A stretch of 32,002 nucleotides of DNA, from contig CAKRKO010000022.1 in NCBI GenBank assembly GCA_934358495.1, forward strand, positions 1 through 32,002. The letters run 5' to 3'. Each line of letters opens with the position of its first letter. The stretch's first letter is position 1. Source of the DNA: an uncultured Eubacterium sp. GTDB taxonomy: Bacteria > Bacillota > Clostridia > Lachnospirales > Lachnospiraceae. This document shows positions 23,576-31,519 of the stretch, in pieces. A program made the position numbers and the translations under genes. The notes beneath the pieces were generated by a model. It worked only from the letters and a program-made list of their open reading frames with translations, was not told the origin of the DNA and did no database searches.

Positions 23576-24054
23576 GGTGTCATCAGCATCCTTTCATCTT
23601 TTTCTTTTTCTGCCATAATGGTTCCGTGATCTTTGTACTTCTTCAGGATGAAGTTTGTTTTTGTACTCAGTACGGATTCAAGCGGTGAAAGTTTGTCTGA
23701 TACGAACTGTGCTGCTTCACGCAGGGTACGTCCCTCGATAGTTACAAGCAGATCATAACTTCCGGAGATCAGATAAACTGCATTTACCTCCGGATAGTTG
23801 TAGATACGCTCTGCGATCTTGTCAAATCCCTGTCCTCTCTGCGGGGTAACGCTTACCTCGATCAGAGCGGTTACTTTTTCAATATCTGTTTTGTCCCAGT
23901 TGATCAGTGTATGATAACCACAGATGATATGATCAGCTTCCATAGCAGCAAGTTCATTTGCCACACTGATTTCATCCTCTCCGAGAATGATTGCCAGCTC
24001 TTTGATATCAATACGACTGTTTTTTTCTATAAAAGTTAAAATTTTTTCACGCAT
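23572..24054 (-). CDS. Lrp/AsnC-family transcriptional regulator
   Basis: 160 residues from the ATG at 24054, chosen for AAGGAGAAACTGACA just upstream (the frame extends to 24084 without a site). An N-terminal helix-turn-helix (RIDIKELAIILGEDEISVANEL) is followed by a RAM/AsnC ligand domain (VTALIEVSVTPQRGQGFDKI, VNAVYLISGSYDLLVTIEG). It likely senses an amino acid and controls itself and the overlapping aminotransferase. A palindrome at 24089-24111 is a candidate operator. Confidence 0.92.
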   Translation of the reverse strand: MREKILTFIEKNSRIDIKELAIILGEDEISVANELAAMEADHIICGYHTLINWDKTDIEKVTALIEVSVTPQRGQGFDKIAERIYNYPEVNAVYLISGSYDLLVTIEGRTLREAAQFVSDKLSPLESVLSTKTNFILKKYKDHGTIMAEKEKDERMLMTP

Positions 24055-24088
24055 TGTCAGTTTCTCCTTCACATTTCTCAACATTGTT

Positions 24089-24111
24089 CAAGAATGTTCT
24101 TGTCATTCTTG
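24089..24111. promoter_or_regulatory. Candidate operator upstream of the AsnC-type gene
   Basis: Perfect inverted repeat CAAGAATG-(7)-CATTCTTG centred about 46 bp before the start codon. Size and position fit an Lrp/AsnC autoregulatory site; a simple mRNA hairpin is the alternative. Confidence 0.45.
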
Positions 24112-24225
24112 CTGCAACTTGCGCATCATATAATGTATGGCATATTTTTTCTGCGCATCGCTGCATCCTTTTATACTCGCAGACACTTCCAGATCTTTTT
24201 TCTCTCTGCCCCATACCGCATTCAA
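24103..24225 (-). CDS. Possible small ORF after the PurM-like gene
   Basis: An open frame ends at TGA 24103 and contains VWGREKKDLEVSASI, KGCSDAQKKYAIHYMM and RKLQQE. Codon choice looks coding, but no ATG lies at a sensible place; a TTG near 24225 is the only reasonable start and its ribosome site is weak. It may be the remains of a larger gene. I do not recognise it. Confidence 0.25.
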   Translation of the reverse strand: MNAVWGREKKDLEVSASIKGCSDAQKKYAIHYMMRKLQQE

Positions 24226-24244
24226 CAGAATTATCCCAAAAGAC

Positions 24245-25222
24245 CTAGTATATCTGCTCTCCCGCTCGCGGTGGCTCCAGGAATCTGCGTTCTTCCTCAT
24301 TGATCACAACCCGGTCATTGTCCGCTGTCGCCTTTCCTACTACAACTGCCGGGATTCCCTGCTGTTTCAAATCCAGGACCAAACGATTACCATCCTCCGC
24401 CGCCAGTAACAGACTGCCGGTGGATCCCATCTGATATGGATTGAGGTCAAAAAATTCACAGATTTCTACTGTTTCCTGCCGAATTGGGATTTTCTTTAAT
24501 TCGATTTCAAGTCCGACGCCAGAAGCTTCCGCCAGTTCCCACAAAGCTCCGAAAATACCGCCCGTGGTTACGTCATGCATGGCTCTCACGCCAGACTTCA
24601 TGGCAGTAGCAGCCTCCGGAATAATGGAAAAATACTGTTCAAACCGCTCTGCGTCATCCAGCAAATGCTGTGGATACCGTGATAATAAAGCTTCCCTGCG
24701 GCTGCGGACAAGTTTCGCCGTTGCCTCAAGGCTGATCCACTTGGTCACGACAATGTCATCACCTGGTTTCGCTCCTGCCGTGGTGGAAAGCATTTCCTTC
24801 TTTGCTTTTCCCACCGCCGCGATGGAAACCACCGGTCGATTCACTGCATCTGTCACTTCCGTATGTCCGCCCAGAACCTGTACCTGTAATGGTTCACATT
24901 CTTTCGCAATGGTCTGAACCATTTTGCGCATTTCCGGCTCTTCCACCTCAGGCGGAAGTAATGCAGTAAGCATCAGTCCCACCGGTTTGGCGCCCCCGGC
25001 GGCCAGATCGTTCAGATTGGCATGCACCGCACAGCGTCCGTCCAGCGAATCATGCCAGATCACCGGATCAGAGGACAGCACGATCACTTCATCTTCTGCC
25101 ACGGAAATTGCCGCACAGTCCTCGCCGACTCCCGCTGCCAGTAATACATCCGGGCGTTTCAAATGCAGTTGTTTTAATATAGAACGTTTTAAAACGCTCT
25201 CTGCTATTTTTCCCTGTTTCAT
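24245..25222 (-). CDS. AIR synthase-related (PurM/HypE-like) protein
   Basis: 325 residues of the PurM/SelD/HypE/ThiL ATP-binding superfamily. The N-terminal domain has GVGEDCAAISVAEDEVIVLSS, then VHANLNDLAAGGAKPVGL with the ATP/Mg-binding Asp. The C-terminal domain has SGVRAMHDVTTGGIFGALWELAEASG, the conserved HDVTxGG region. It lacks the catalytic Cys/Sec of SelD and the -PRIC end of HypE, so it is neither. It belongs to the stand-alone 'AIR synthase related' group of Clostridia, whose reaction is unknown. Confidence 0.85.
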   Translation of the reverse strand: MKQGKIAESVLKRSILKQLHLKRPDVLLAAGVGEDCAAISVAEDEVIVLSSDPVIWHDSLDGRCAVHANLNDLAAGGAKPVGLMLTALLPPEVEEPEMRKMVQTIAKECEPLQVQVLGGHTEVTDAVNRPVVSIAAVGKAKKEMLSTTAGAKPGDDIVVTKWISLEATAKLVRSRREALLSRYPQHLLDDAERFEQYFSIIPEAATAMKSGVRAMHDVTTGGIFGALWELAEASGVGLEIELKKIPIRQETVEICEFFDLNPYQMGSTGSLLLAAEDGNRLVLDLKQQGIPAVVVGKATADNDRVVINEEERRFLEPPRAGEQIY

Positions 25223-25283
25223 ATTGATTATTTATCCCTTATTATGTAAAGCAATAATTTCTTCTCATACGAGTGTGCATTAT

Positions 25284-25314
25284 TTACACAAAGGCTGTCG
25301 TATCGGACAGCCTT
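25284..25314 (-). terminator. Weak terminator downstream of the VanW gene
   Basis: Perfect 9-bp stem AAGGCTGTC/GACAGCCTT (25291-25299 with 25306-25314), then TTTGTGTAAAT on the minus strand. It lies between the repeat at 25321-25436 and the PurM-like gene. Confidence 0.55.
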
Positions 25315-25320
25315 GCCATG

Positions 25321-25436
25321 TTATCTCAGTCTGCGTTGAACCTCCGGCTAAGATAAACGCTCTGCGAGAATGTGCTGTGATTCTGAGAAGAATATGTCAG
25401 CTTACACTGATCAGAATCACGCACCAGTTCTCACTG
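25321..25436 (-). repeat. Structured repeat, family 1, copy with two modules
   Basis: Read on the minus strand: short hairpin CAGT-GAGA-ACTG (25436-25425), closing GTGC/GCAC, bulged A (25376), 9-bp helix GTGATTCTG/CAGAATCAC, inner hairpin with loop GTAA, strand ATATTCTTCT. It is followed by a second module, a TATCTTAG/CTGAGATA stem (25322-25355) around GGAGGT. The second module occurs in the same place and order in the long element at 31520. The copy begins 16 bp past the VanW stop and is sense to the transcript. Confidence 0.7.
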
Positions 25437-25451
25437 TGTTAGATTTGAATT

Positions 25452-27041
25452 TTATTGTCCGGCAGACTGATCCTGCTGTGCAGCTGTATCTGTTCCCTGC
25501 TGTGTCTGATCCTGCGTCTGTCCCTGCTGCACAGAACCTGCAGGCTGCTGCGTCTGATCCGTTGTTTGATCAGCATTCGGATCTGTTGTCTCCGGCTGCT
25601 GTACCGCATTTTTCCACTGCGCTGCCGCTGCACGGATGGTTCCCTCATCCTGTGTCGCAATTGCAGCTTTCATAGCGGCTGTTGCCTCTGCATTTGCAGA
25701 AGAAACTCCTACGGAATAAATTGCCGGTGAGGCCTTATATGTGGTCTTGTTAAAAATATCTCTGCTCTGTTCCACACCGTCTACTGTCACAACTTTCCAT
25801 AAGCGGGCAGATTTTCCCGTATGGGCACTCTGTGTCTTTGTAATGGTTCCAACTGCATCTGAGGACTCCTGGAATTTCACTCCCGGGTCTGTGGTGCTCA
25901 GCGTTTCACTTACAAAGGATATCTTGCGGTTTGCTGCTCTGGTCTCCTGTCCATAAATAGTAAATGAGATCTTTGATCCACTTGCATAACTCTCGATATA
26001 AATCGGAGCTTCTGTGTTATTTTTAAATTTAAAATCCTTATATTCGCCTGCGATAGCTGCATCCGCAGATGGATCCACATAATTTACGATCATGGAATGT
26101 CCGGAACGCTCTGTCACTTCCAGTTCTGCCCGGATCACTGCATTATATAAGGTAGTAGATACCTGACAGATTCCGCCGCCGTAAGCATCTACGGTTGTTC
26201 CGTTTTCATAGGCACCTGCAAGTTTATAGCCGTTCTCCGCATTAAATGGAGAAACCGTATTGTATACAGAAAATTCTTCTCCCGGATAGATTACGCTACC
26301 GTTGATCTTCTTGCTTCCGTTGGCAATATTTGCCTTTCTGCCGGATGCGGAAGATGCATAATTCGTGGTAAATGTACCAAGTACATCCTTTACTTTTTCC
26401 AGTTCTTCACGGGATCCTTTCGGCTTGCTGATCTCAGCTGTCAGTTCCACAGTATTGTTCTCTTTCCAGCCATCCTGCAGGCTTTCGTCGATCGCCTCCA
26501 CAGATTTTGCCACATCGACAACGATACCATCCTGACCATCGATCACCTGAAAAGAGCCGTTTTCTCTTGTCAGTCCGAAATCCACTGCATCCCGATTCAG
26601 CTCAGATGCATGTTCTTCCAGATATGCGGTTGTTTTCTCAGAATCAACAATCAGCGGCAGATGGAACACTTTATCCTCATGCTCCAGATCTTTGCCTGCT
26701 TTATAACGGGCGATCAGGTTTCCGCTTTTCCCGTATGCAACGGCTTCATCTACACTCTCCTGATTTTCCCATGTCACGCCCAGATCTTCTGCTGTCGCTT
26801 CCACAGACACATCATTGATTGTCAGCGTAACGGTCTGTTCCGCCAGACCATCCACATAATCCTGAACAGCATCAATCGCTTCTTCTTTTGTCATTCCGCC
26901 CACTGCCACGTCACCGACAAAAATACGATCAGCGATGACAGAATTTTCACTTTTTTTCGCCTGAGCAGTCTGATGACCGACTCCTGCTGCCAGCAGTACT
27001 GCCGCACCAAGCACCGGTAATACTCTGATCCATTTTTTCAT
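25452..27041 (-). CDS. VanW-family surface protein
   Basis: 529 residues, exported. A signal-like N-terminus (KKWIRVLPVLGAAVLLAAGVG) is followed by a putative peptidoglycan-binding-4 region (about 40-230). Then comes the VanW core around NGYKLAGAYENGTTVDAYGG and GICQVSTTLYNAVIRAELEV, and a G5-like stretch (SFVSETLSTTDPGVKFQESS). The last 45 residues are a low-complexity Gln/Thr/Asp tail. VanW proteins are cell-envelope proteins whose exact role is unknown; the name comes from vancomycin clusters but does not imply resistance. RBS AAAGGTGAACATGGA. It follows the 34-residue membrane peptide by 15 bp. Confidence 0.88.
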   Translation of the reverse strand: MKKWIRVLPVLGAAVLLAAGVGHQTAQAKKSENSVIADRIFVGDVAVGGMTKEEAIDAVQDYVDGLAEQTVTLTINDVSVEATAEDLGVTWENQESVDEAVAYGKSGNLIARYKAGKDLEHEDKVFHLPLIVDSEKTTAYLEEHASELNRDAVDFGLTRENGSFQVIDGQDGIVVDVAKSVEAIDESLQDGWKENNTVELTAEISKPKGSREELEKVKDVLGTFTTNYASSASGRKANIANGSKKINGSVIYPGEEFSVYNTVSPFNAENGYKLAGAYENGTTVDAYGGGICQVSTTLYNAVIRAELEVTERSGHSMIVNYVDPSADAAIAGEYKDFKFKNNTEAPIYIESYASGSKISFTIYGQETRAANRKISFVSETLSTTDPGVKFQESSDAVGTITKTQSAHTGKSARLWKVVTVDGVEQSRDIFNKTTYKASPAIYSVGVSSANAEATAAMKAAIATQDEGTIRAAAAQWKNAVQQPETTDPNADQTTDQTQQPAGSVQQGQTQDQTQQGTDTAAQQDQSAGQ

Positions 27042-27056
27042 TCCATGTTCACCTTT

Positions 27057-27161
27057 CTATATTAACAGTGCGGATAATATTCCTGTTACCACCATGGCCA
27101 CAAGTACAATGATTACAACAATTGAGGCCAGCACTCTTTTTTTCTTTGATTTTTTATACAT
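27057..27161 (-). CDS. 34-residue single-pass membrane peptide
   Basis: ATG at 27161 follows AGGAGGGCTCAGAAC, a near-perfect ribosome binding site that lies inside the end of the exonuclease gene; the two frames overlap by 8 nt. The product starts MYKKSKKKRV and continues LASIVVIIVLVAMVVTGIL to SALLI: a basic head, then one hydrophobic helix, so it should insert with the head inside the cell. Size and layout recall the DUF4044-type mini membrane proteins of Firmicutes, but I cannot confirm the family. It lies between the exonuclease and VanW genes in one operon. Confidence 0.7.
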   Translation of the reverse strand: MYKKSKKKRVLASIVVIIVLVAMVVTGILSALLI

Positions 27162-27894
27162 GTTCTGAGCCCTCCTGTCTCGGAATTCTTCCATACTTCG
27201 CATAAATTTTGTCAATCATACGCGATGCTTCACCCTTTGTCAGACTGTCAATTTCGATATCAAATTCTATTCTATGATAAATCAGCAAATGATTCAAGTC
27301 TCTTTTTTGCGCCGGAGTCAGCGGACCCTGCTTTTTCACTTTGTAATTCAGATGTTTCGGCACAAAAATTCCCGGCTCCTTCTCCTGATACGCTTCCTGC
27401 AGCAATAAAAACAGTTCCGCCGTCGCCCGGGCATCGTCCACAGCACGGTGTGCATGATCCCTGTGAATCTGAAAAAAATCACACAACGCTTCTAATGACT
27501 TTTTCTCCGGCTCTTTCAAAACTTTCCGGGCAATTTTTAACGTGTCAATAGCTTCCCGATCCCAGGAAATCCCCTGATTGACCGCGCATTGTTTCAAAAA
27601 TCCATAGTCAAAGATCACATTGTGTCCCAGCAACGGTGCATCTCCTGCAAACTCCAGAAATTTCTGCAGCGCTTCTTCTGCCTCCGGCGCATCCACCACC
27701 ATCTCTGATGTGATTCCGGTCAGCTCCGTAATCCGGTCATCGATCTTTCGATGCGGATTTACAAAAGTCTGAAAGGTATCCAGGATTTCTCCCCGGTGCA
27801 GCCGCACTGCACCAATTTCCAGAATCCGGTCTGTTTTTACCTGCAGCCCGGTCATTTCCAGATCAACTGCGATCAGTTCCGTCATTGGTTTCAT
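27154..27894 (-). CDS. DEDDh 3'-5' exonuclease (DnaQ/PolC-epsilon type)
   Basis: 246 residues. ExoI motif AVDLEMTGL (D11, E13), ExoII GHNVIFDYGFLKQC, and ExoIII HRDHAHRAVDDARATAE give the DEDDh two-metal site. The first about 175 residues are the exonuclease; the last 70 (GPLTPAQKRDLNHLLIYHRI onward) form a small helical extension of unknown role. It is a stand-alone proofreading or repair-type enzyme acting on DNA or RNA 3' ends. Its ATG overlaps the radical SAM stop by 4 nt (ATGA). Confidence 0.9.
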   Translation of the reverse strand: MKPMTELIAVDLEMTGLQVKTDRILEIGAVRLHRGEILDTFQTFVNPHRKIDDRITELTGITSEMVVDAPEAEEALQKFLEFAGDAPLLGHNVIFDYGFLKQCAVNQGISWDREAIDTLKIARKVLKEPEKKSLEALCDFFQIHRDHAHRAVDDARATAELFLLLQEAYQEKEPGIFVPKHLNYKVKKQGPLTPAQKRDLNHLLIYHRIEFDIEIDSLTKGEASRMIDKIYAKYGRIPRQEGSEHV

Positions 27895-29711
27895 GCCGTC
27901 TCTCCTTCCATCTGTGCATCTGTGATCACAGTAATGGTCGCCTCATTTGTCAGCGGATTTCTGGTCTCATAGTCAAATAAAAACCACAACGGTTCTCCTT
28001 CCTGACGATACTTTCCTTCCTCATCCAGCCAGTAAAAAAGTTCCAGATGGCAATATTTTTTCTCCATTCCATGGGCTCGCAGATATCTTGATGTCTTTTT
28101 CTTCTCCAATGCAAGGTCCTGCGCCCACGCCGGCCGACTCTTTGATTTTTCAATTTTATACAGGTCAAACATCAGCGCTTCCTGATAAGCATCTCTCCGT
28201 TCCGGATCCACAGATATCGCAAAATCCAGCACAATTTCCGTCCGACGGACACGATTATGATTACAGTCCAGATACCCGTTATTTCTATAATAATGTCCCA
28301 TATCCAGAAACATCTGAAATGCGCTGTCATACTGCTGCTCCAAAATCCCAAGATACGTCAGAAACTGTCCACTGTTATAATGAGTTTCTACCATTTCTTC
28401 CACCAGACGGATTTCCAGCATCTCATCATAGGAAACCCATTTACTCGCCAGTACCTCATATGGCGGTTTTGTATGATAAACCAGACCGTACTCCGCAGCA
28501 TGTTCATACATATAAGAACCTTTCAGCACTTTTAAAAAACCCAGTTGAAGCTGCTGCGTATGCAGTGCATAAATATCGTCAAAAGACTGCTGAAATCTCT
28601 GATAATCCTCAAATGGCAGTCCCGCGATCAGATCCAGATGCTGGTGAATATTTTTTCCGGCTTTGACACGGTTCACTGCCCGATACACTTCCTCCAGACG
28701 CATGGTACGATGAATTTCACGGATTGTCGCATCGTTTGTGGACTGTACACCAATTTCCAGCTGTATCAGCCCCGGACGCATATCAGAAATCAGCTCCAGT
28801 TCATCCTCTCTGAGCAGATCCGCAGAAATCTCAAAATGAAAATTCGTGATTCCGTTATCGTGTTCCTTGATATACTTCCAGATTCCCATGGCATGTTCAT
28901 GCTGACAATTAAACGTACGATCCACAAATTTTACCTGCGGTACTTTTGCGTCAATAAAAAACTGCAATTCATTGTATACAAGCGGCAAACTCCGGAAACG
29001 CAGTTTTTTGTCCACGGAAGACAGACAGTAACTACAGGAAAATGGACATCCACGGCTGGATTCATAATAAATAATCCGGTGTTCAAAATCTTTCAGATTT
29101 GCATAGCAAAACGGCAGTTCATCCATCGGAAGCAGGCTGCGCAGCGGCTGGATTGCCACGGTTCCGTCCACTCTGCGATAGGAAATACCGTCAATTTTTT
29201 CTAACAGATCCTCATTTAACTCTGATAAATCAGCTGACTTCTTCTCTTGTTCAGTCTCTGCATCTTCTGTCCCTTTTTGTTCCTTTTCACTGTTCTCTGT
29301 CAAAAGCTGTGCCTCTTGTTTACATTGTTTGAAATAATCGCACAATTTTGTCAGTGTCCGTTCGCCCTCCCCCATCATAATTCCTGTGATGGCCGGATTA
29401 TCCTTCAGGAAACGCTCTGTTTCAAAAGATGCCTCCGGACCGCCAACCCAGATTGGTACTTCCGGTCGCAGTTTATGAAATTCGGCTGCCAGTTCCCTGA
29501 CATACTCCACGTTCCATATATAGCAGGAAAAAAGCAGCACATCCGGCTTCTGACGATAGATTTTTTCCAAAATATCGTCCAGCTGATTGTTGATCGTATA
29601 TTCCGCCCGTTCTATCTTATGCCCGTGTGCCTCAGCGTAGGCCTGCAGGGAATAAACGGCCAGATTTGAATGAATGTATTTCGCATTGATTGCCGTCAAT
29701 AAAATTTTCAT
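27891..29711 (-). CDS. B12-binding-domain radical SAM protein (DUF4080 type)
   Basis: 606 residues. The N-terminal cobalamin-binding-like domain (about 1-120) contains VLLFSCYIWNVEYVRELA and VPIWVGGPEASFE. A charged, low-complexity insert (about 135-165, rich in Glu/Lys) follows. The radical SAM core holds the [4Fe-4S] motif RGCPFSCSYCLS near residue 225 and GVQSTNDATIREIHR, HLDLIAGLPFEDY further on. A C-terminal DUF4080-like domain completes it. The B12 domain lacks the usual DxHxxG ligand motif, so cobalamin may bind base-off or not at all. Substrate unknown. RBS GGAGCATTTCAG. Confidence 0.88.
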   Translation of the reverse strand: MKILLTAINAKYIHSNLAVYSLQAYAEAHGHKIERAEYTINNQLDDILEKIYRQKPDVLLFSCYIWNVEYVRELAAEFHKLRPEVPIWVGGPEASFETERFLKDNPAITGIMMGEGERTLTKLCDYFKQCKQEAQLLTENSEKEQKGTEDAETEQEKKSADLSELNEDLLEKIDGISYRRVDGTVAIQPLRSLLPMDELPFCYANLKDFEHRIIYYESSRGCPFSCSYCLSSVDKKLRFRSLPLVYNELQFFIDAKVPQVKFVDRTFNCQHEHAMGIWKYIKEHDNGITNFHFEISADLLREDELELISDMRPGLIQLEIGVQSTNDATIREIHRTMRLEEVYRAVNRVKAGKNIHQHLDLIAGLPFEDYQRFQQSFDDIYALHTQQLQLGFLKVLKGSYMYEHAAEYGLVYHTKPPYEVLASKWVSYDEMLEIRLVEEMVETHYNSGQFLTYLGILEQQYDSAFQMFLDMGHYYRNNGYLDCNHNRVRRTEIVLDFAISVDPERRDAYQEALMFDLYKIEKSKSRPAWAQDLALEKKKTSRYLRAHGMEKKYCHLELFYWLDEEGKYRQEGEPLWFLFDYETRNPLTNEATITVITDAQMEGETA

Positions 29712-29822
29712 CTGAAATGCTCCATCTCTCTTTTCTCTATCTTGTATCTGTCATTACTTTTTCTTATCATTTTCACATCTTAAGCATTTCATACGATACC
29801 ACAAACCCGAAAAAAAGGGAAG

Positions 29823-29870
29823 AAAAAATGCAGCTACAAAACCTCATTCCAAAGGACTTATAACTGCATT
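29823..29870 (-). terminator. Terminator of the C39-like peptidase gene
   Basis: On the minus strand AATGCAGTTA pairs with TAGCTGCATT (one wobble) across a 24-nt loop and is followed by TTTTTTCTTCC. It lies about 65 bp past the gene's stop, after the family 2 repeat fragment. Confidence 0.65.
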
Positions 29871-29877
29871 CCTTACA

Positions 29878-29909
29878 TGTAAAGTGGACATTCACAATCC
29901 ACTTTTGCT
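29878..29909 (+). repeat. Structured repeat, family 2, first hairpin only
   Basis: TGT then AAAGTGGA-CATTCACAA-TCCACTTT and TGCT. It differs from the hairpin at 30989-31013 by a paired change in the stem (CG to TA) and one loop base. The rest of the element is absent. It lies between the peptidase stop and its terminator. Confidence 0.65.
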
Positions 29910-29934
29910 AAAGAAGAAATCACCCCTGATCTTA

Positions 29935-30735
29935 TTATGCCTTGCTGTATACCCACAAATTTTTCATCTGTGACGTAATTTCTTCCAACTTCCAGCTTTT
30001 ATCACTGTTTTCACGACTGTTCGGATCATTTACCGTAACATCTCCATTAGATGTTACCCCAGTCAGCACGATAAAATGTCCGGTTGTGGTAAAATCGCCC
30101 GGTCCCATAATGCAGATGATGGGATGACCGTCCCTCAGTTTACTGCGAATCGTATCAGCATCCAATCCCAGTTCATTTGCATACAGACCAAGATTATCGG
30201 CAAGTCCTGTCATCATATCCCAGGAAGAACCGCTGCCATTGACATAGTAGTCATCCGCTTGCGCCATTTTTGCTACCGCGTAAGGATTCATGTTCAAATT
30301 TCCGGTCAATCCTACGCAGACCATAGAAAGTGCGGTCGGTCCGCAACCGGTCACTGCCAGGAAATTATCGCCATAGGTTTTATAGCCCCAACGCTCGTCC
30401 CACTGAATAAAAAGTGGTATTTTTCCATCCGTCATATCTCCGGAAATATCAATATTTTCATTGCTCCCGTCATCATTTATATGTTTTTTATAATCCAGAA
30501 CAAATTCTCTTGCCTCCGGATTTTTCTCATACAAACGAATCAAACTGTCCGGATAACCTTCCGCCTGAAGTTCTGAGCTAGAAATCACACCGAAGGACGC
30601 CCTGACACGATCGATCATTCCGTTTTTTCCACATACTACAACTGCCAGGATCACCAGAACAATTGCCAGAAACGTTTTTCTTCTTCTGGCTCTGCGCCGT
30701 CTCTTTTGCTGTTTTATACTCATCCTTTTTTTCAT
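29935..30735 (-). CDS. Membrane-anchored C39-like cysteine peptidase
   Basis: 266 residues. A strongly basic N-terminus (KKRMSIKQQKRRRRARRRK) precedes one hydrophobic helix (TFLAIVLVILAVVV), so the domain sits outside the cell. The catalytic domain of the peptidase_C39_2 type starts IPLFIQWDERWGYKTYGDN and has Cys in AVTGCGPTALSMV, His in TTGHFIVLTGV and Asp/Asn in VTVNDPNSRENS. This resembles bacteriocin-processing and wall-associated C39 peptidases, but no ABC exporter is attached or nearby. AGGGAG stands 11 nt before the ATG; a later ATG at 30723 lacks proper spacing. Confidence 0.85.
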   Translation of the reverse strand: MKKRMSIKQQKRRRRARRRKTFLAIVLVILAVVVCGKNGMIDRVRASFGVISSSELQAEGYPDSLIRLYEKNPEAREFVLDYKKHINDDGSNENIDISGDMTDGKIPLFIQWDERWGYKTYGDNFLAVTGCGPTALSMVCVGLTGNLNMNPYAVAKMAQADDYYVNGSGSSWDMMTGLADNLGLYANELGLDADTIRSKLRDGHPIICIMGPGDFTTTGHFIVLTGVTSNGDVTVNDPNSRENSDKSWKLEEITSQMKNLWVYSKA

Positions 30736-30900
30736 ATTTCATCTATCTCCCTATGTCGATGTATACAAAGTTACCCTGTGCATACATCTTCTTTCTGTCT
30801 TACTGTAATCCATAATAAGTATTTTTCTCTTTCCTCTAGTAAAGCACATCTATATTGGAAATATTTAAATATAACCTGTCCAAAAACTTACGATTTTCTT

Positions 30901-30924
30901 ACAGAAATCTTATTTCTGTATAAT
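30901..30924 (+). promoter_or_regulatory. Palindrome overlapping a TATAAT box
   Basis: ACAGAAA-TCTTA-TTTCTGT (30901-30919), a perfect 7-bp inverted repeat, directly abuts TATAAT (30919-30924) on the plus strand. The -35 (TTCTTA) is poor, as in activator- or repressor-controlled promoters. It would drive a transcript through the structured repeat at 30984 into the 31225 gene. The 489-bp gap between the peptidase and that gene has no other ORF. Confidence 0.35.
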
Positions 30925-30983
30925 CTGCACTGCTTTTATCTGTGTCCTTGCACATTTTTCCGGTAAAAGTTAAAATAAAGACA

Positions 30984-31148
30984 GTTGTAAAGCGGACATT
31001 CGCAATCCGCTTTCGCTACTTGCTCATGAACGCAGTCGCTTTGCGACCTGTCAGTAGGGGCTTTTAACTCCCACTGACATGAGCATTCCCCTTACCCACC
31101 GCTTAGTGCCCTACGCACTTGAAGCGAGGGAATGCTTATTCTGCGTTC
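30984..31148 (+). repeat. Structured repeat, family 2, longest copy
   Basis: A run of nested hairpins. AAAGCGGA/TCCGCTTT (30989-31013). A long-range stem TGCTCATG (31021-31028) with CATGAGCA (31078-31085) encloses CAGTCGC-TTT-GCGACCTG and CAGTAGGGG/CTCCCACTG. A second block CATTCCC...GGGAATG (31084-31134) encloses GCTTAGTGC/GCACTTGAAGC. GAACGCAG (31028-31035) can also pair with CTGCGTTC (31141-31148). No T-run follows, so it is not a terminator. Confidence 0.65.
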
Positions 31149-31224
31149 AAATTTTATAAGTTATGTTTTGTATACCTATGACAGAACTTTATAGAAACAT
31201 TAATAGATAGGAAGGAAGATTTGC

Positions 31225-31494
31225 ATGATTGCAAGAACAGATATTTTTAATATTAACTTCTATAAAAAAGAACGTTTTCATGGCAGCTACAAAGGCATGC
31301 ATTATCGCATTGAAAAATATGCACCGGAAGAAGACGATACCGTACTGCGTGTGACCGTATGGCCGGGACCATATAATTTTGATACTACACCGGATGAACA
31401 GAAAACCTCCACCAGCTACCCGTTTACTAATGATGGGCTGACAGAGGTTTGCGATTATTTAAATAGTTTTTATATGGAACACTATTGCAACTAA
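31225..31494 (+). CDS. Conserved hypothetical small protein
   Basis: 89 residues, the only confident plus-strand gene. RBS AGGAAGGAAG lies before the ATG, and TTGTAT-16-TATAGA near 31169-31196 is a possible promoter. The protein is acidic and soluble with no signal peptide: MIARTDIFNINFYKKERF, then GSYKGMHYRIEKYAPEEDDT, VLRVTVWPGPYNFDTTPDEQ, and a helical end TEVCDYLNSFYMEHYCN. It looks like a small alpha/beta protein common in Lachnospiraceae; I know of no function. It is flanked on both sides by structured repeats. Confidence 0.75.
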   Translation: MIARTDIFNINFYKKERFHGSYKGMHYRIEKYAPEEDDTVLRVTVWPGPYNFDTTPDEQKTSTSYPFTNDGLTEVCDYLNSFYMEHYCN

Positions 31495-31519
31495 AACAAT
31501 TCTTGTTTAGGGAATCTTA

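Noticed and set aside
24245..25222. SelD (selenophosphate synthetase), which would suit a selenium-dependent xanthine dehydrogenase
   Set aside because: The N-terminal Cys/Sec and Gly-rich loop of SelD are missing, and the gene is far from the molybdenum hydroxylase operon.
25321..25436. Simple rho-independent terminator of the VanW gene
   Set aside because: There is no U-tract after either hairpin; the separate stem at 25291-25314 is the better terminator, and the same structure occurs at unrelated sites.
25452..27041. Vancomycin resistance function for the VanW gene
   Set aside because: No vanR/S/H/A/X-type genes are near; VanW-domain proteins are common in Clostridia without resistance.
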